From an uncultured SAR86 cluster bacterium (GTDB taxonomy: Bacteria; Pseudomonadota; Gammaproteobacteria; Magnimaribacterales; D2472): a stretch of 64,000 nt of DNA. This document shows positions 46,355-54,556 of this stretch, piece by piece. Within the stretch, counting starts at the first letter, position 1. The number at the start of each line of letters is the position of its first letter. Under the pieces are notes generated by a model, which saw only the letters and a program-made list of their open reading frames with translations, was not told the DNA's origin and ran no database searches. The DNA lies in assembly GCA_902557965.1 (NCBI GenBank), contig CACECK010000004.1, positions 1 to 64,000 of the forward strand, read 5' to 3'. The translations under genes were made by a program, and so were the position numbers.

Positions 46355-47960
46355 AATATCCTAAATGATTTAATGAACTTTCGGCAATTTTTGTAAAAAC
46401 TGGAGCCGCGACTACCCCTCCAGAGTATGAATTTAGACTAGGGTTATCAATAGACACAAATATTGTTAAAGATTTATTACTCAATGGTGCAATACCTATA
46501 AAAGAGGCTCTGTAAACATCTTCAGCATATCCAGCACCGCTCCTAATTTGATGAACAGTGCCTGTTTTTCCTCCCTCAGAAAAACCTTTAATATCTGCTG
46601 CTTTTCCAGTTCCTTCTTTAACAACTTTGCTTAAAGCCTCTAAAACATAATTTGCGGACTCTGATGAAATTATTCTTCTAGATATATCATCTTGATTGCC
46701 TAGTATTTTAAAGTCTTTAAATATACCTTCATTTGCAAAAACGGAATAAGCTGAAGCTATTTGAAAGGGACTAATTGTAATCCCATAACCATAACCCAAA
46801 CTTGCAAGCTCTTTGTCTGCAACTGTTTCCTTAATATTCATATATCCAAATGCCGATGATGGAAAATTAATTGATACAGGTTTTGTAAATCCAAATTCGT
46901 AATAATTTCTTTTTAAGTTTTCATAACCTAATTCAAGAGCAATCTTAGATGCACCAATCTGACTTGATACGGCTATGATCTCTTGAGGTGTTAATTTCTC
47001 ATGGTTCTTAGAATCTACTATTACTTTGTCATTTAAAATTAATCTTCTTGGAATATCGATTTGTTCATTAGGCATTATGGATTTGCTATCAATGGCTTTT
47101 GATAGCACGATAGGTTTAATAACTGATCCTAATTCATATGCATCAACAAGAGCTCTATTCTTTTGGATTTTTCTATTAGGATTGTTGGGGTTATATGAGG
47201 GATAGCTTGCCATGGCAAGAACTTCGCCTTTTTCATTGTCGAGAATAATGACTGTTCCAGCCTTTGCCTCATTATTTTTTATTCCTTCAACCAAATATTT
47301 ATATGCATAGAATTGAAGTGTGGCATCAATGGTAAGTTGAATGTCTCTGCCCTGTATAGGTTTTTTAATTTCTATTGGTTGAGAAAAAATTTCTTGTTTA
47401 GCATTTTTAAAGTACTGTTTTCTGCCAGTGACGCCAGAAAGCATTCTGTCATAACTTTTTTCTAATCCCTCTTGAGCGCCATCTTTTCCATAGAAGCCAA
47501 TTAAGGGAGCAATTTGATCTCCCAATGGATAATGCCTGCTATGCCTAACTTCAATTTCAAAGTTTGTTAAGTTTAATTTTTTAATCAGATTTATGTCTTC
47601 ATTAGATATATTTCTTTTTAGAATTGTCTTTTTTTGATAATCATCTCTTGTAATCTCAAACTCTATATCGAAATTCTCTGCTAACTTTAAAAGTTGAGAT
47701 TTTTTAAAGCCTTTAAGAGCATATAGATCATAATTAACTGAGGAGACAGCGAGAGGAAAGTTATTTCTATCAAATATCGTACCTCTTATAGGCATGATAT
47801 TTTTATATTTTATGTATCTTTTATTTCCTTCATTTTGCAAAAAATTACCTTCACTTATTTGTATTGAAAAAATTTTATATACGATCATAAAAATTGAAAC
47901 TAAGATGCAAAAAAATATCAAGGCAAATCTCCAATTTAAAACTTTTACTTTATTCATCAT
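46341..47960 (-). CDS. ftsI: FtsI (PBP3), septal transpeptidase
   Basis: Class B penicillin-binding protein that cross-links septal peptidoglycan. One N-terminal membrane helix (FALIFFCILVSIFMIVY) precedes a pedestal domain and the transpeptidase. The active site has Ser279 in SVIK (279-282) and a KTG in EGGKTGTVHQI. The SxN motif, expected at 332-334, reads SSQ (codon CAG at 46959-46961), replacing a nearly invariant Asn. 539 aa, against 588 in E. coli. It overlaps ftsL by 11 bp. Confidence 0.95.
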   Translation of the reverse strand: MMNKVKVLNWRFALIFFCILVSIFMIVYKIFSIQISEGNFLQNEGNKRYIKYKNIMPIRGTIFDRNNFPLAVSSVNYDLYALKGFKKSQLLKLAENFDIEFEITRDDYQKKTILKRNISNEDINLIKKLNLTNFEIEVRHSRHYPLGDQIAPLIGFYGKDGAQEGLEKSYDRMLSGVTGRKQYFKNAKQEIFSQPIEIKKPIQGRDIQLTIDATLQFYAYKYLVEGIKNNEAKAGTVIILDNEKGEVLAMASYPSYNPNNPNRKIQKNRALVDAYELGSVIKPIVLSKAIDSKSIMPNEQIDIPRRLILNDKVIVDSKNHEKLTPQEIIAVSSQIGASKIALELGYENLKRNYYEFGFTKPVSINFPSSAFGYMNIKETVADKELASLGYGYGITISPFQIASAYSVFANEGIFKDFKILGNQDDISRRIISSESANYVLEALSKVVKEGTGKAADIKGFSEGGKTGTVHQIRSGAGYAEDVYRASFIGIAPLSNKSLTIFVSIDNPSLNSYSGGVVAAPVFTKIAESSLNHLGYFEDE

Positions 47961-48225
47961 TTATAGTTATTTTTTTTGGTCTTTTCTTTTCCATTCCAAG
48001 TTTTTCCTTAGCAATTTTTTCAACACTTGCAGGAGAGTTTTCGATGTGAAATTGTGTGATGAGCTTCAAATTAAGGTCTTTTAAATTATCATATTCTATT
48101 TGTAAATTTTCAAAATTATTATGTAGTGTTGAGATTTCCCATGAAAGTTTAATCTTTTCAAAACCAAGGAATACAATTAATAAACACAGTAAGCCAATAT
48201 AAATAAATTCTTTTGGTATAGTCAT
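47950..48225 (-). CDS. ftsL: FtsL, divisome protein
   Basis: Small bitopic protein forming the FtsQLB complex. One membrane helix (FIYIGLLCLLIVFLGF) is followed by a coiled coil (residues about 30-65, LHNNFENLQIEYDNLKDL). A conserved-type end, VEKIAKEKLGMEKKRP, follows. 91 aa. It is recognised by its position between rsmH and ftsI and by its shape. It overlaps rsmH by 4 bp. Confidence 0.9.
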   Translation of the reverse strand: MTIPKEFIYIGLLCLLIVFLGFEKIKLSWEISTLHNNFENLQIEYDNLKDLNLKLITQFHIENSPASVEKIAKEKLGMEKKRPKKITINDE

Positions 48226-49115
48226 TTTTTTTGAAAAACTCTCATGATTGCACTTCTTGATCTTGGATTTTGAAAAATCTCTTCTTTTTCAGGCCTAATT
48301 TTCTTTGCAAGGCATCTAAACTGCTCTGTTTTTTCATTATTGATAGGTATATCTTTAGGAAAAGACTTAATGGTTGGTTTGAAAAAACTTTTTATAATAT
48401 TATCCTCTAGAGAATGAAATGCTATTGTGACAATAATTCCTTTAGTTTTAATTATTTTTGCAGCCGCTAAAAGTGATTCCTCAAACTCTTTTAACTCGTT
48501 ATTAATATGTATTCTAAAAGCCTGGAATGATTTTGTTGCTGGGTGATTCTTGGTATTTTTTTCAGGATATATCTTTTTAATTAGTTCTCCAAGTTGCGAT
48601 GTTCTGAGAATTGGTTTGTCTTTTCTTTCAGTATCAATTGCTGAGGATATTAGCTTGGCATGTTTTTCGTCACCGTATTTATATAAAATACTCATGATAT
48701 CCACTTTAGAAGCAGTATTTATCCATTCAGATAATTTTTGACCAGATGTATTATCAAACCTCATATCAAGAGGACCATCTTTATTAAAACTAAATCCTCT
48801 TTCAGGATTATCTAAGTGGGTAGAGCAGGTGCCTAAATCATAAATAATTCCATCCACCGAACTCTCATCAAAGTATTTATCAATATTGCAAAATGAATCG
48901 TGAATGATTCTAAAATTATCTTGCTTATTTTTTTCAGCATATTTGACTGCCTCTGGATCCTTGTCAAACGATGAAAGTGAGGCATTGATTGAAATATTTT
49001 CTAAGATTAATTTTGTATGGCCACCTCTTCCATAAGTACAATCAATATAAGAACCATTTATATCTTGAACTAAATATTCAATTGAATCTTCCAGCAGAAC
49101 TGGAACATGTAGCAT
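48222..49115 (-). CDS. rsmH: RsmH, 16S rRNA m4C1402 methyltransferase
   Basis: SAM-dependent methyltransferase modifying C1402 in the ribosomal decoding centre. HVPVLLEDSIEYL starts the protein, YIDCTYGRGGHTKLIL is the SAM loop, and FSFNKDGPLDMRFDN is a family motif. The end has TIAFHSLEDNIIKSFF and NPRSRSAIMRVF. The 297 aa are typical. In most bacteria it directly follows mraZ; here ftsZ lies between them, 1 bp upstream. Confidence 0.97.
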   Translation of the reverse strand: MLHVPVLLEDSIEYLVQDINGSYIDCTYGRGGHTKLILENISINASLSSFDKDPEAVKYAEKNKQDNFRIIHDSFCNIDKYFDESSVDGIIYDLGTCSTHLDNPERGFSFNKDGPLDMRFDNTSGQKLSEWINTASKVDIMSILYKYGDEKHAKLISSAIDTERKDKPILRTSQLGELIKKIYPEKNTKNHPATKSFQAFRIHINNELKEFEESLLAAAKIIKTKGIIVTIAFHSLEDNIIKSFFKPTIKSFPKDIPINNEKTEQFRCLAKKIRPEKEEIFQNPRSRSAIMRVFQKK

Positions 49116-49116
49116 T

Positions 49117-50226
49117 TTAGTCTACTTGCTTTCTCATAAAAGTCGGCACATCAAGGAAATCAATTTCCTCTGCAGACGACGTGCCAACTTCTTGATTTGT
49201 TTGGTTTCTGTTTAAGCCTACTGGATTAAGTGTCATTGTAGGTTCATTGTCAATTACCAATGCGGGAGCTCTTTGGTCAACTCCGGTTGCTACTATGGTT
49301 ACTTTAAGATCATCTTTATAACTATCATCAAATACAAGACCATAAATTATGTTTGCATCTTCGCTTACAATTTCTTCAACAATATTTGTCACTTCTGTTT
49401 GATCTCCAAGTGTTGGACTTTTGCCTGTAATATTTACTAAAACACCTCTGGCATTTTTAAGATTAATGTCATCAAGTAATTCGCTTTTAACTGCCATAGT
49501 TCCTGCTATTTCAGCCCTATTTTTACCGCTTGCTATACCAGTTCCCATCATCGCAATACCTTTTTCTGACATCACAGCTCTAACATCAGCAAAGTCAACA
49601 TTAACATGTCCTCTCTGCATGATGATATCTGAAATACCCTGAACTGCTCCCTTCAGTACATCATCTGATTTAGCAAATGCATCTTGAATTGGAGTATCTG
49701 CACCTAATATCTCAAGAAGTTTCTCATTAGGTATTGTTACAAGGCTATCTACCTCTTCAACCAATGCAGCAAGACCTTTTTCAGCAGCACCTATTCTTCT
49801 CTTTCCTTCAAATTTAAATGGCTTTGTAACTACCGCTACTGTAAGAGCACCTAATTCTTTAGCAATTGATGCAATAACGGGCGCAGCTCCTGTTCCAGTT
49901 CCACCACCCATACCAGCAGTTATGAATACCATGTCCGCACCTGATAACAATTCTTCAATAGCCATTCTGTCACTTTCAGCGGCTCTTCTTCCAATATCAG
50001 GATCTGCACCTGCTCCAAGACCTTTTGTAAGTCCATTGCCTAATTTTAAAGTTATTGCGTCTTTCGTAGCACTAAGTGCTTGTGTATCCGTATTTGCACA
50101 AATGAAATCTACGCCTTTTATATTATGATTGATCATATGCAAGACTGCATTACCACCCCCACCGCCAACACCAACTACCTTGATCTTAGCATTTTCTATT
50201 TCTTGCTCTATTACTTCAAAATTCAT
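49117..50226 (-). CDS. ftsZ: FtsZ, tubulin-like division GTPase, relocated within dcw
   Basis: Forms the Z ring. The 369-aa protein has the GTP-binding GGGTGTG at 107-113, NTDTQAL, a T7 loop NVDFADVRAVM, a short linker (about 320-350), and the C-terminal peptide DVPTFMRKQ that binds FtsA/ZipA-type partners. It is clearly ftsZ, but instead of following ftsA it lies between mraZ (13 bp) and rsmH (1 bp). It thus becomes the second gene behind the mraZ promoter. Confidence 0.98.
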   Translation of the reverse strand: MNFEVIEQEIENAKIKVVGVGGGGGNAVLHMINHNIKGVDFICANTDTQALSATKDAITLKLGNGLTKGLGAGADPDIGRRAAESDRMAIEELLSGADMVFITAGMGGGTGTGAAPVIASIAKELGALTVAVVTKPFKFEGKRRIGAAEKGLAALVEEVDSLVTIPNEKLLEILGADTPIQDAFAKSDDVLKGAVQGISDIIMQRGHVNVDFADVRAVMSEKGIAMMGTGIASGKNRAEIAGTMAVKSELLDDINLKNARGVLVNITGKSPTLGDQTEVTNIVEEIVSEDANIIYGLVFDDSYKDDLKVTIVATGVDQRAPALVIDNEPTMTLNPVGLNRNQTNQEVGTSSAEEIDFLDVPTFMRKQVD

Positions 50227-50239
50227 TAATTTCCCCTAC

Positions 50240-50707
50240 TTAAAATGACATTTCTTTTATACTCTCTGGAAGAACGACATCCAGTATTTCTGTTGATAGA
50301 GATCCTCCAGTTTGACGCATTTCCCAATTTTGTATGTTCCAAATTTCAAATTTTTTTCCCATTCCAACTAACGCAACTTGTTTTTGTTGACTAATTTCAG
50401 CATGGCTTTGAAGATCTGATGGAATTCTTATTAACATTCTTCCTTCAATATCGATATCTGTTTGATAAGCATTTCCAAGAATAGTCCATTGTAAATTTCT
50501 TACTATTGGATCAAGGCCCTGCAACGACTGAAGTTTATTTGAAATACTATTCCATTCTAGTTCAGGATATATTTTCAAGGATGGATATTGGGGGTCTTTT
50601 GTTATGACAATTGTATTTTGATTTTGAGCTCTAAAATCATTTCTATACCTTGCTGGAATAGCAATCCTACCCTTGCTGTCTATAGATGGTGTATTAAATC
50701 CAAACAT
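50240..50707 (-). CDS. mraZ: MraZ, AbrB-like regulator of the dcw cluster
   Basis: DNA-binding repressor of its own operon. Two SpoVT/AbrB-like repeats: the first (residues about 5-50) with DSKGRIAIPARYRNDF, the second (about 80-125) with DIEGRMLIRIPSDLQSHAEI. At 155 aa it matches E. coli (152). The ATG at 50705-50707 lies 6 nt after a TATATT -10 box and lacks a Shine-Dalgarno, so a leaderless mRNA is likely. A row of direct repeats upstream could be its operator. Confidence 0.95.
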   Translation of the reverse strand: MFGFNTPSIDSKGRIAIPARYRNDFRAQNQNTIVITKDPQYPSLKIYPELEWNSISNKLQSLQGLDPIVRNLQWTILGNAYQTDIDIEGRMLIRIPSDLQSHAEISQQKQVALVGMGKKFEIWNIQNWEMRQTGGSLSTEILDVVLPESIKEMSF

Positions 50708-50713
50708 CTACAA

Positions 50714-50742
50714 AATATAAAGACTTTTTGCACACATTGCAA
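50714..50742 (-). promoter_or_regulatory. mraZ/dcw promoter
   Basis: On the minus strand -35 TTGCAA (50737-50742), a 17-bp spacer and -10 TATATT (50714-50719). The -10 ends 6 nt before the mraZ ATG, so transcription probably starts at or next to the start codon. The -35 overlaps two of the GTGTG-type repeats, so a protein bound there would block RNA polymerase. Confidence 0.65.
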
Positions 50743-50770
50743 CACTTTTACACACTTTTTCACACCATTG
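50731..50770 (-). repeat. Four direct repeats at 10-bp spacing, candidate MraZ operator
   Basis: On the minus strand the pentamers GTGTG, GTGTG, GTGTT, GTGTG occur at 50761-65, 50751-55, 50741-45 and 50731-35, exactly 10 bp apart and separated by A-rich 5-mers. Known MraZ sites are short direct repeats on one DNA face: TGGGN-N5 in E. coli and AAAGTG(T/G) in mollicutes. These repeats have that geometry and resemble the mollicute form. Confidence 0.7.
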
Positions 50771-50795
50771 AAATGACATTTAACTCAAGTATGGA

Positions 50796-51127
50796 AGTGT
50801 GAGTTGGTCTGTAAGCCGGATTCTGTCAAAGATGATCATCTATCTTGATATTATGTTGCCATAATATTCTAGCAACCTACCCAAATCCAAAGCGAGCAAC
50901 TTTAAAGGATTTCTATTTGGTCTTGCTTCAGGCCGGGGTTTACAATGCCTTAAAATGTTACCATTTAAGCGGTAAGCTCTTACCTCACCTTTTCACCCTT
51001 ACCATATAATGGCGGTATATTTTCTGTTGCACTATCCGTAAGCTCGCGCCTCCCAGGCGTTACCTGGCGCCCTGCTCTATGAAGTCCGGACTTTCCTCTA
51101 ATAAATTAGCGATCATCCAACCAACTC
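50796..51127 (-). ncRNA. rnpB: RNase P RNA (type A)
   Basis: The ribozyme that trims 5' ends of pre-tRNAs. The minus strand has the conserved blocks GAGGAAAGTCCGGACT (5' CR-I), CAGGGCGCCAGGTAACGCC, AGTGCAACAGAAA, GGTAAGGGTGAAAAGGTG, GGTAAGAGC, AAGCAAGACCAAATAG, and ACAGAATCCGGCTTA (CR-V). The ends GAGTTGGT and ACCAACTC pair as P1. About 332 nt. Ends are estimated from P1. It lies between rsmI and mraZ, as in other gammaproteobacteria. No clear terminator follows. Confidence 0.95.
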
Positions 51128-51134
51128 GAACAAC

Positions 51135-51140
51135 ATTATA
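51135..51140 (-). promoter_or_regulatory. -10 box of rnpB
   Basis: TATAAT on the minus strand, 7 nt before the first paired base of the RNase P RNA (51127). This spacing supports the 5' end given. The -35 region would lie in the last codons of rsmI and is weak by eye. Confidence 0.6.
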
Positions 51141-51147
51141 AATGTTT

Positions 51148-51963
51148 TTAAGATTTATTTAGAATTTTATATATATCTCTTTTATTTTGCTTAGTTAATA
51201 AAGAAATTAGTTTAGCAGCATCAGATACCGACATTTTTGATAAAAATTCATCCTTAATTTTTTTATCAATACTCAAATTATGCTTTATTTTTTTTGCGCC
51301 CTCGATCACAAGAACAACCTCACCTTTAAGAGTTAAGTTTCCATTATCAATTTCTTTCAAAACATTAAAACAAGTATCTGTGACAACCTGTTCGTGCAAT
51401 TTTGTCATCTCTCTACATACAGAAATCTTTCTATTTTTTTCTAAGTAATTTGATAAATTTTCTATAGTTGCTCTAAGCCTTTTAATAGATTCAAAAAAAA
51501 TGCTAGTCTTAATTTCAGTTGCCACTTTCTCAAAGGATTTATTCTGCGCGTTTTGTTTTCTTGGAACAAAACCATAAAAAGAAAACTGATCTGTTGGTAA
51601 GCCTGATAGTACAAGAGCATTTGTTACTGATGATGGTCCAGGAATAAGTGTATATTCTAGTTTTAAATCAACAAATTTTCTTATCAACTTGAAGCCAGGA
51701 TCGGATATACACGGGGTGCCTGCTTCGCATGCTAAAACAACACTTTTTTTATTAGTTACGTGACTAATTATCTCATTTAAAACTCTATCTTCATTGTGTT
51801 CGTGAAAGCTTCTACAGGATTTCTTAAATTTTATTGATTCAAGTAATTTCTTGAAGCTTCTAGTATCTTCGGCATATATGTAATCTGATGATCTAATTAC
51901 ATCTATTGCTCTTAATGAGATATCATCTAGATTGCCAATTGGCGTTGAAATTAAACTTAACAT
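51148..51963 (-). CDS. rsmI: RsmI, 16S rRNA 2'-O-ribose C1402 methyltransferase
   Basis: SAM-dependent methyltransferase that adds the 2'-O-methyl to C1402, the same nucleotide whose base is modified by RsmH in this window. LSLISTPIGNLDDISLRA and YAEDTRSFKKLLE are N-terminal motifs. CEAGTPCISDPGFKL and IPGPSSVTNALVLSGLPTD are in the SAM-binding centre. The 271-aa length is slightly shorter than E. coli (286). It is divergent from lpoA with a 17-bp gap, a conserved arrangement. Confidence 0.96.
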   Translation of the reverse strand: MLSLISTPIGNLDDISLRAIDVIRSSDYIYAEDTRSFKKLLESIKFKKSCRSFHEHNEDRVLNEIISHVTNKKSVVLACEAGTPCISDPGFKLIRKFVDLKLEYTLIPGPSSVTNALVLSGLPTDQFSFYGFVPRKQNAQNKSFEKVATEIKTSIFFESIKRLRATIENLSNYLEKNRKISVCREMTKLHEQVVTDTCFNVLKEIDNGNLTLKGEVVLVIEGAKKIKHNLSIDKKIKDEFLSKMSVSDAAKLISLLTKQNKRDIYKILNKS

Positions 51964-51974
51964 TTATGCATAAT
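51945..51974 (+). promoter_or_regulatory. Candidate lpoA promoter inside rsmI
   Basis: -35 TTGAAA (51945-51950), an 18-bp spacer, and -10 CATAAT (51969-51974). The -10 ends 6 nt before the lpoA ATG (51981), and no Shine-Dalgarno precedes that ATG, so a leaderless transcript is likely. The -35 lies in the 5' coding region of divergent rsmI. Confidence 0.55.
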
Positions 51975-51980
51975 AATTAT

Positions 51981-53114
51981 ATGAAAGTCAGCTTAACATT
52001 TATTTTATCTGTATTAATAATCTTTGTTTCATCATGCGCCACAACAGCTGGTAATAAAAAAAATTTTGAAGATGGTAATAATAGATCAAAAGATTTTGTT
52101 TTGAATCAAATAAATAAATCTGCAAATAAAGATGTTCCTAATATCGTATCAAAACTATATAAATTAAAAAAACTAGATAAGTCTGAACAAGATTTACTGA
52201 TTGTTAGTTTAAAAAATGGTGATATTAAAAGATCATATACTAATGAAGTAGAAAAGCTCCTAAATCATTCGCAAGAAATATATTCATCAGATCTTAAGAT
52301 TAGTATTCGTACATCTGAAAAAAATAAAGAAATGCTTGTTGAATCCCTTCTAAAGGAAAACATTCTATTTAGCATATCATTTAGCGAAAATGATCTTTTT
52401 ATAAATGATGATGTATTTGCATCAAATTTAAAATTCTATTGTCAAAGCTTTATAGAAGAACAAAATAACAAACTTGAAAATAGGCTTCTAAGAGAGGAAA
52501 AAATCTTGATAGTTTTTTCTTCTGAATATGAAGAAGATGCGAATGCACTAATGTTAAATAATTCTGATCATATATATTTAAGAATTAATGGTGATGATTA
52601 TGAAAATAAACTTCAAAAAATACTTGAAATTAACAATAGCTATAACAAAGCTGAATTAGTATCTAGCTTTGATAAAAGTTTAAAAATTGAACATACACCA
52701 AGGTTAAGACAAGATTTAAAAAAAATATATTTTTTAGTTGGCTACAATGAAGGAAAGTCAGTAGTTCCATTTGTAAAAAGTTTTTCAACAGATCTTCAAC
52801 TTTTCTCATCAACTAGAATTTTTCATGAAGCAGATAGCCTAAATGATTTGGCAGATTTTGAAAATTTAACAATTCCTGTTTCAAAAAACTTTATTGCTAA
52901 AGCAGAAAAAAATAACTTTGATAATCTTAAGAAGAAATTTGAAAATTTATTGTTAGAAGACTACATAAATATTGAAAAAGCTTATCAAAACAATATTTTT
53001 AATTCGAAAATAATTCTAAACACCGGATTAACCCAAATTAATAGAGGTGCTTGTGTGGAAAGAAATCTAGGTTTTTGGAATATAAATATTAATTCTATTG
53101 CTGGTCAGTCTTAA
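51981..53114 (+). CDS. lpoA: LpoA/LppC-like lipoprotein, short form
   Basis: Outer-membrane lipoprotein that in E. coli activates PBP1A. The signal peptide ends with lipobox SSC (about residue 18-20, IIFVSSCATTAG). The C-terminal part resembles the periplasmic-binding-protein fold of LpoA (PRLRQDLKKIYFLVGYNEG, LQLFSSTRIFHEAD, RGACVERNLGFWNI). At 378 aa it is much shorter than E. coli LpoA (678). I use the ATG at 51981; the upstream frame would give a poor signal peptide and overlap rsmI. Divergent to rsmI, as in other gammaproteobacteria. Confidence 0.8.
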   Translation: MKVSLTFILSVLIIFVSSCATTAGNKKNFEDGNNRSKDFVLNQINKSANKDVPNIVSKLYKLKKLDKSEQDLLIVSLKNGDIKRSYTNEVEKLLNHSQEIYSSDLKISIRTSEKNKEMLVESLLKENILFSISFSENDLFINDDVFASNLKFYCQSFIEEQNNKLENRLLREEKILIVFSSEYEEDANALMLNNSDHIYLRINGDDYENKLQKILEINNSYNKAELVSSFDKSLKIEHTPRLRQDLKKIYFLVGYNEGKSVVPFVKSFSTDLQLFSSTRIFHEADSLNDLADFENLTIPVSKNFIAKAEKNNFDNLKKKFENLLLEDYINIEKAYQNNIFNSKIILNTGLTQINRGACVERNLGFWNININSIAGQS

Positions 53115-53712
53115 GATCTCTTTCTAGAGAAGAAAGACTATCCAGAAAACCAGGTCTTTCAAAAACAGCTTTTTGGTAATCTATTAAAGGTTTTAAATGC
53201 CTATTAACTGGAAGTTTTATACCTATAGATGGGAGCCTCCATAATATTGGAGCAAAACAACAATCTACGAGAGTAAACTCATCACTCATAAAAAATTTAA
53301 ACTCTTTGAAAGTTGGTGCTATAGAAGAAATTTCATGCAATAGCTCTTCTCTAATTTTCATTAGTTCTTTTTCAGACTTCGTTGCTTCAATAAGATCATC
53401 AACCATAGGACACCATTCTCTATCAATTCTTAACATTAATGTTCTGCTGTTTGCTCTAGCTACTGGATAAACTGGTAACAAAGGAGGATGTGGAAATCTT
53501 TCGTCAAGATATTCCATCATCACAGAAGGGTCATGCACAGCAAGATCTCTATCTACAAGAATTGGTAGCTTATGATATGGACTTATTGACAAAATCTCAT
53601 CTGGAGCTTCTTCAGGTTTTGACTCTTTAATTTCAGCGGATATATCTTTTTCAGCAAGAACAATTCTTACTCTTTGGCTGTAATGGTCATCTCTATCTGA
53701 ATATAAAATCAT
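53095..53712 (-). CDS. sspA: SspA, stringent starvation protein A
   Basis: GST-fold RNA polymerase-associated protein without known GST activity, involved in stationary-phase gene control. The thioredoxin-like N-terminus has MILYSDRDDHYSQRVRIVLAEK and PYHKLPILVDRDLAVHD, where SspA proteins differ from active GSTs. A helical C-terminal domain follows. 205 aa. It lies 13 bp after petC, as usual. sspB, which normally follows, is missing; instead the convergent lpoA overlaps the 3' end by 20 bp. Confidence 0.95.
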   Translation of the reverse strand: MILYSDRDDHYSQRVRIVLAEKDISAEIKESKPEEAPDEILSISPYHKLPILVDRDLAVHDPSVMMEYLDERFPHPPLLPVYPVARANSRTLMLRIDREWCPMVDDLIEATKSEKELMKIREELLHEISSIAPTFKEFKFFMSDEFTLVDCCFAPILWRLPSIGIKLPVNRHLKPLIDYQKAVFERPGFLDSLSSLERDLKTDQQ

Positions 53713-53725
53713 ATTGCTCCCCTAA

Positions 53726-54556
53726 TTAATGATTGTAATCTTTATGATACTCTCTATAAAGCAGAGATGATAAAGCTGTGAAAATTAAAAAGTAGAAAAC
53801 CACATACCAGCCTATTCTTTCTCTAGTAGCTTTACTTGGTTCACCAACATAAACTAAAAAATTTGTAAGATCATATATCAAAGAATCAAATTCTTCCTTA
53901 TTTAATTGGCCAGTGCCCTCCTCGACTTCTAAAAAACCGCATTTCTCCTTAGTAACTGGATTGCCAAGTTCATCTCTTTTTTCACCGCCATTTTGAGCTA
54001 TTACAGGTATATCTTTGCAAATGAGTCTTTGGTTTCCTTGAAGTGCCATTAAAACATTAGGCATTGCTGTACCAGGATAAACTAAATTATTTACTCCATA
54101 TTGTTTTGAAGCGTCTTCGTAGTAAGCTCTTAAATAAGAATAGATCCAATCATCGCCCTTGTATCTTGATACAAGTGTTAAATCTGGAGGAGCAACTCCG
54201 AACCATTTTGCAGATTCTTCAGCTGGCATTGATCCTGTCATTAAGTCACCTGGTTTGATAGTTTTATCAAACACTAGATTTTCAAAAAAAATATCTTCTG
54301 GGATTTGAAGATCTGTTGCAACTCTGCCCCATCTTGAATATTGTAATGAATGGCATCCATAACAATAATTTATGTAGGTTGAAGCCCCTCTTTGAAGAGA
54401 TTCAATATCATTTAACGAGTATTTGAAGTTGTCACACTCTCCATAATCTTTACATGGACCACCTTCAGCAGCCATAGAATTATTTAATAAAAGAGCTGAT
54501 GCTAAAATACAAAATATAGATAAAAAATTCCTAGAATTTATTAGAGTTTTATTCAT
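53726..54556 (-). CDS. petC: Cytochrome c1 of the bc1 complex
   Basis: Heme c subunit that passes electrons from the Rieske protein to soluble cytochromes. A signal peptide (residues 1-29, ending NSMAA) precedes the heme motif CYGCH (around residue 65). A Met ligand is likely in PGTAMPNVLMAL. A C-terminal anchor helix, WYVVFYFLIFTALSSLLY, follows. 276 aa. It overlaps petB by 4 bp. Confidence 0.96.
   Translation of the reverse strand: MNKTLINSRNFLSIFCILASALLLNNSMAAEGGPCKDYGECDNFKYSLNDIESLQRGASTYINYCYGCHSLQYSRWGRVATDLQIPEDIFFENLVFDKTIKPGDLMTGSMPAEESAKWFGVAPPDLTLVSRYKGDDWIYSYLRAYYEDASKQYGVNNLVYPGTAMPNVLMALQGNQRLICKDIPVIAQNGGEKRDELGNPVTKEKCGFLEVEEGTGQLNKEEFDSLIYDLTNFLVYVGEPSKATRERIGWYVVFYFLIFTALSSLLYREYHKDYNH

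Noticed and set aside
50731-50770. CRISPR-like or microsatellite repeat
   Set aside because: Units are only 5 bp with 5-bp spacers and lie over a promoter; a regulatory operator fits better.
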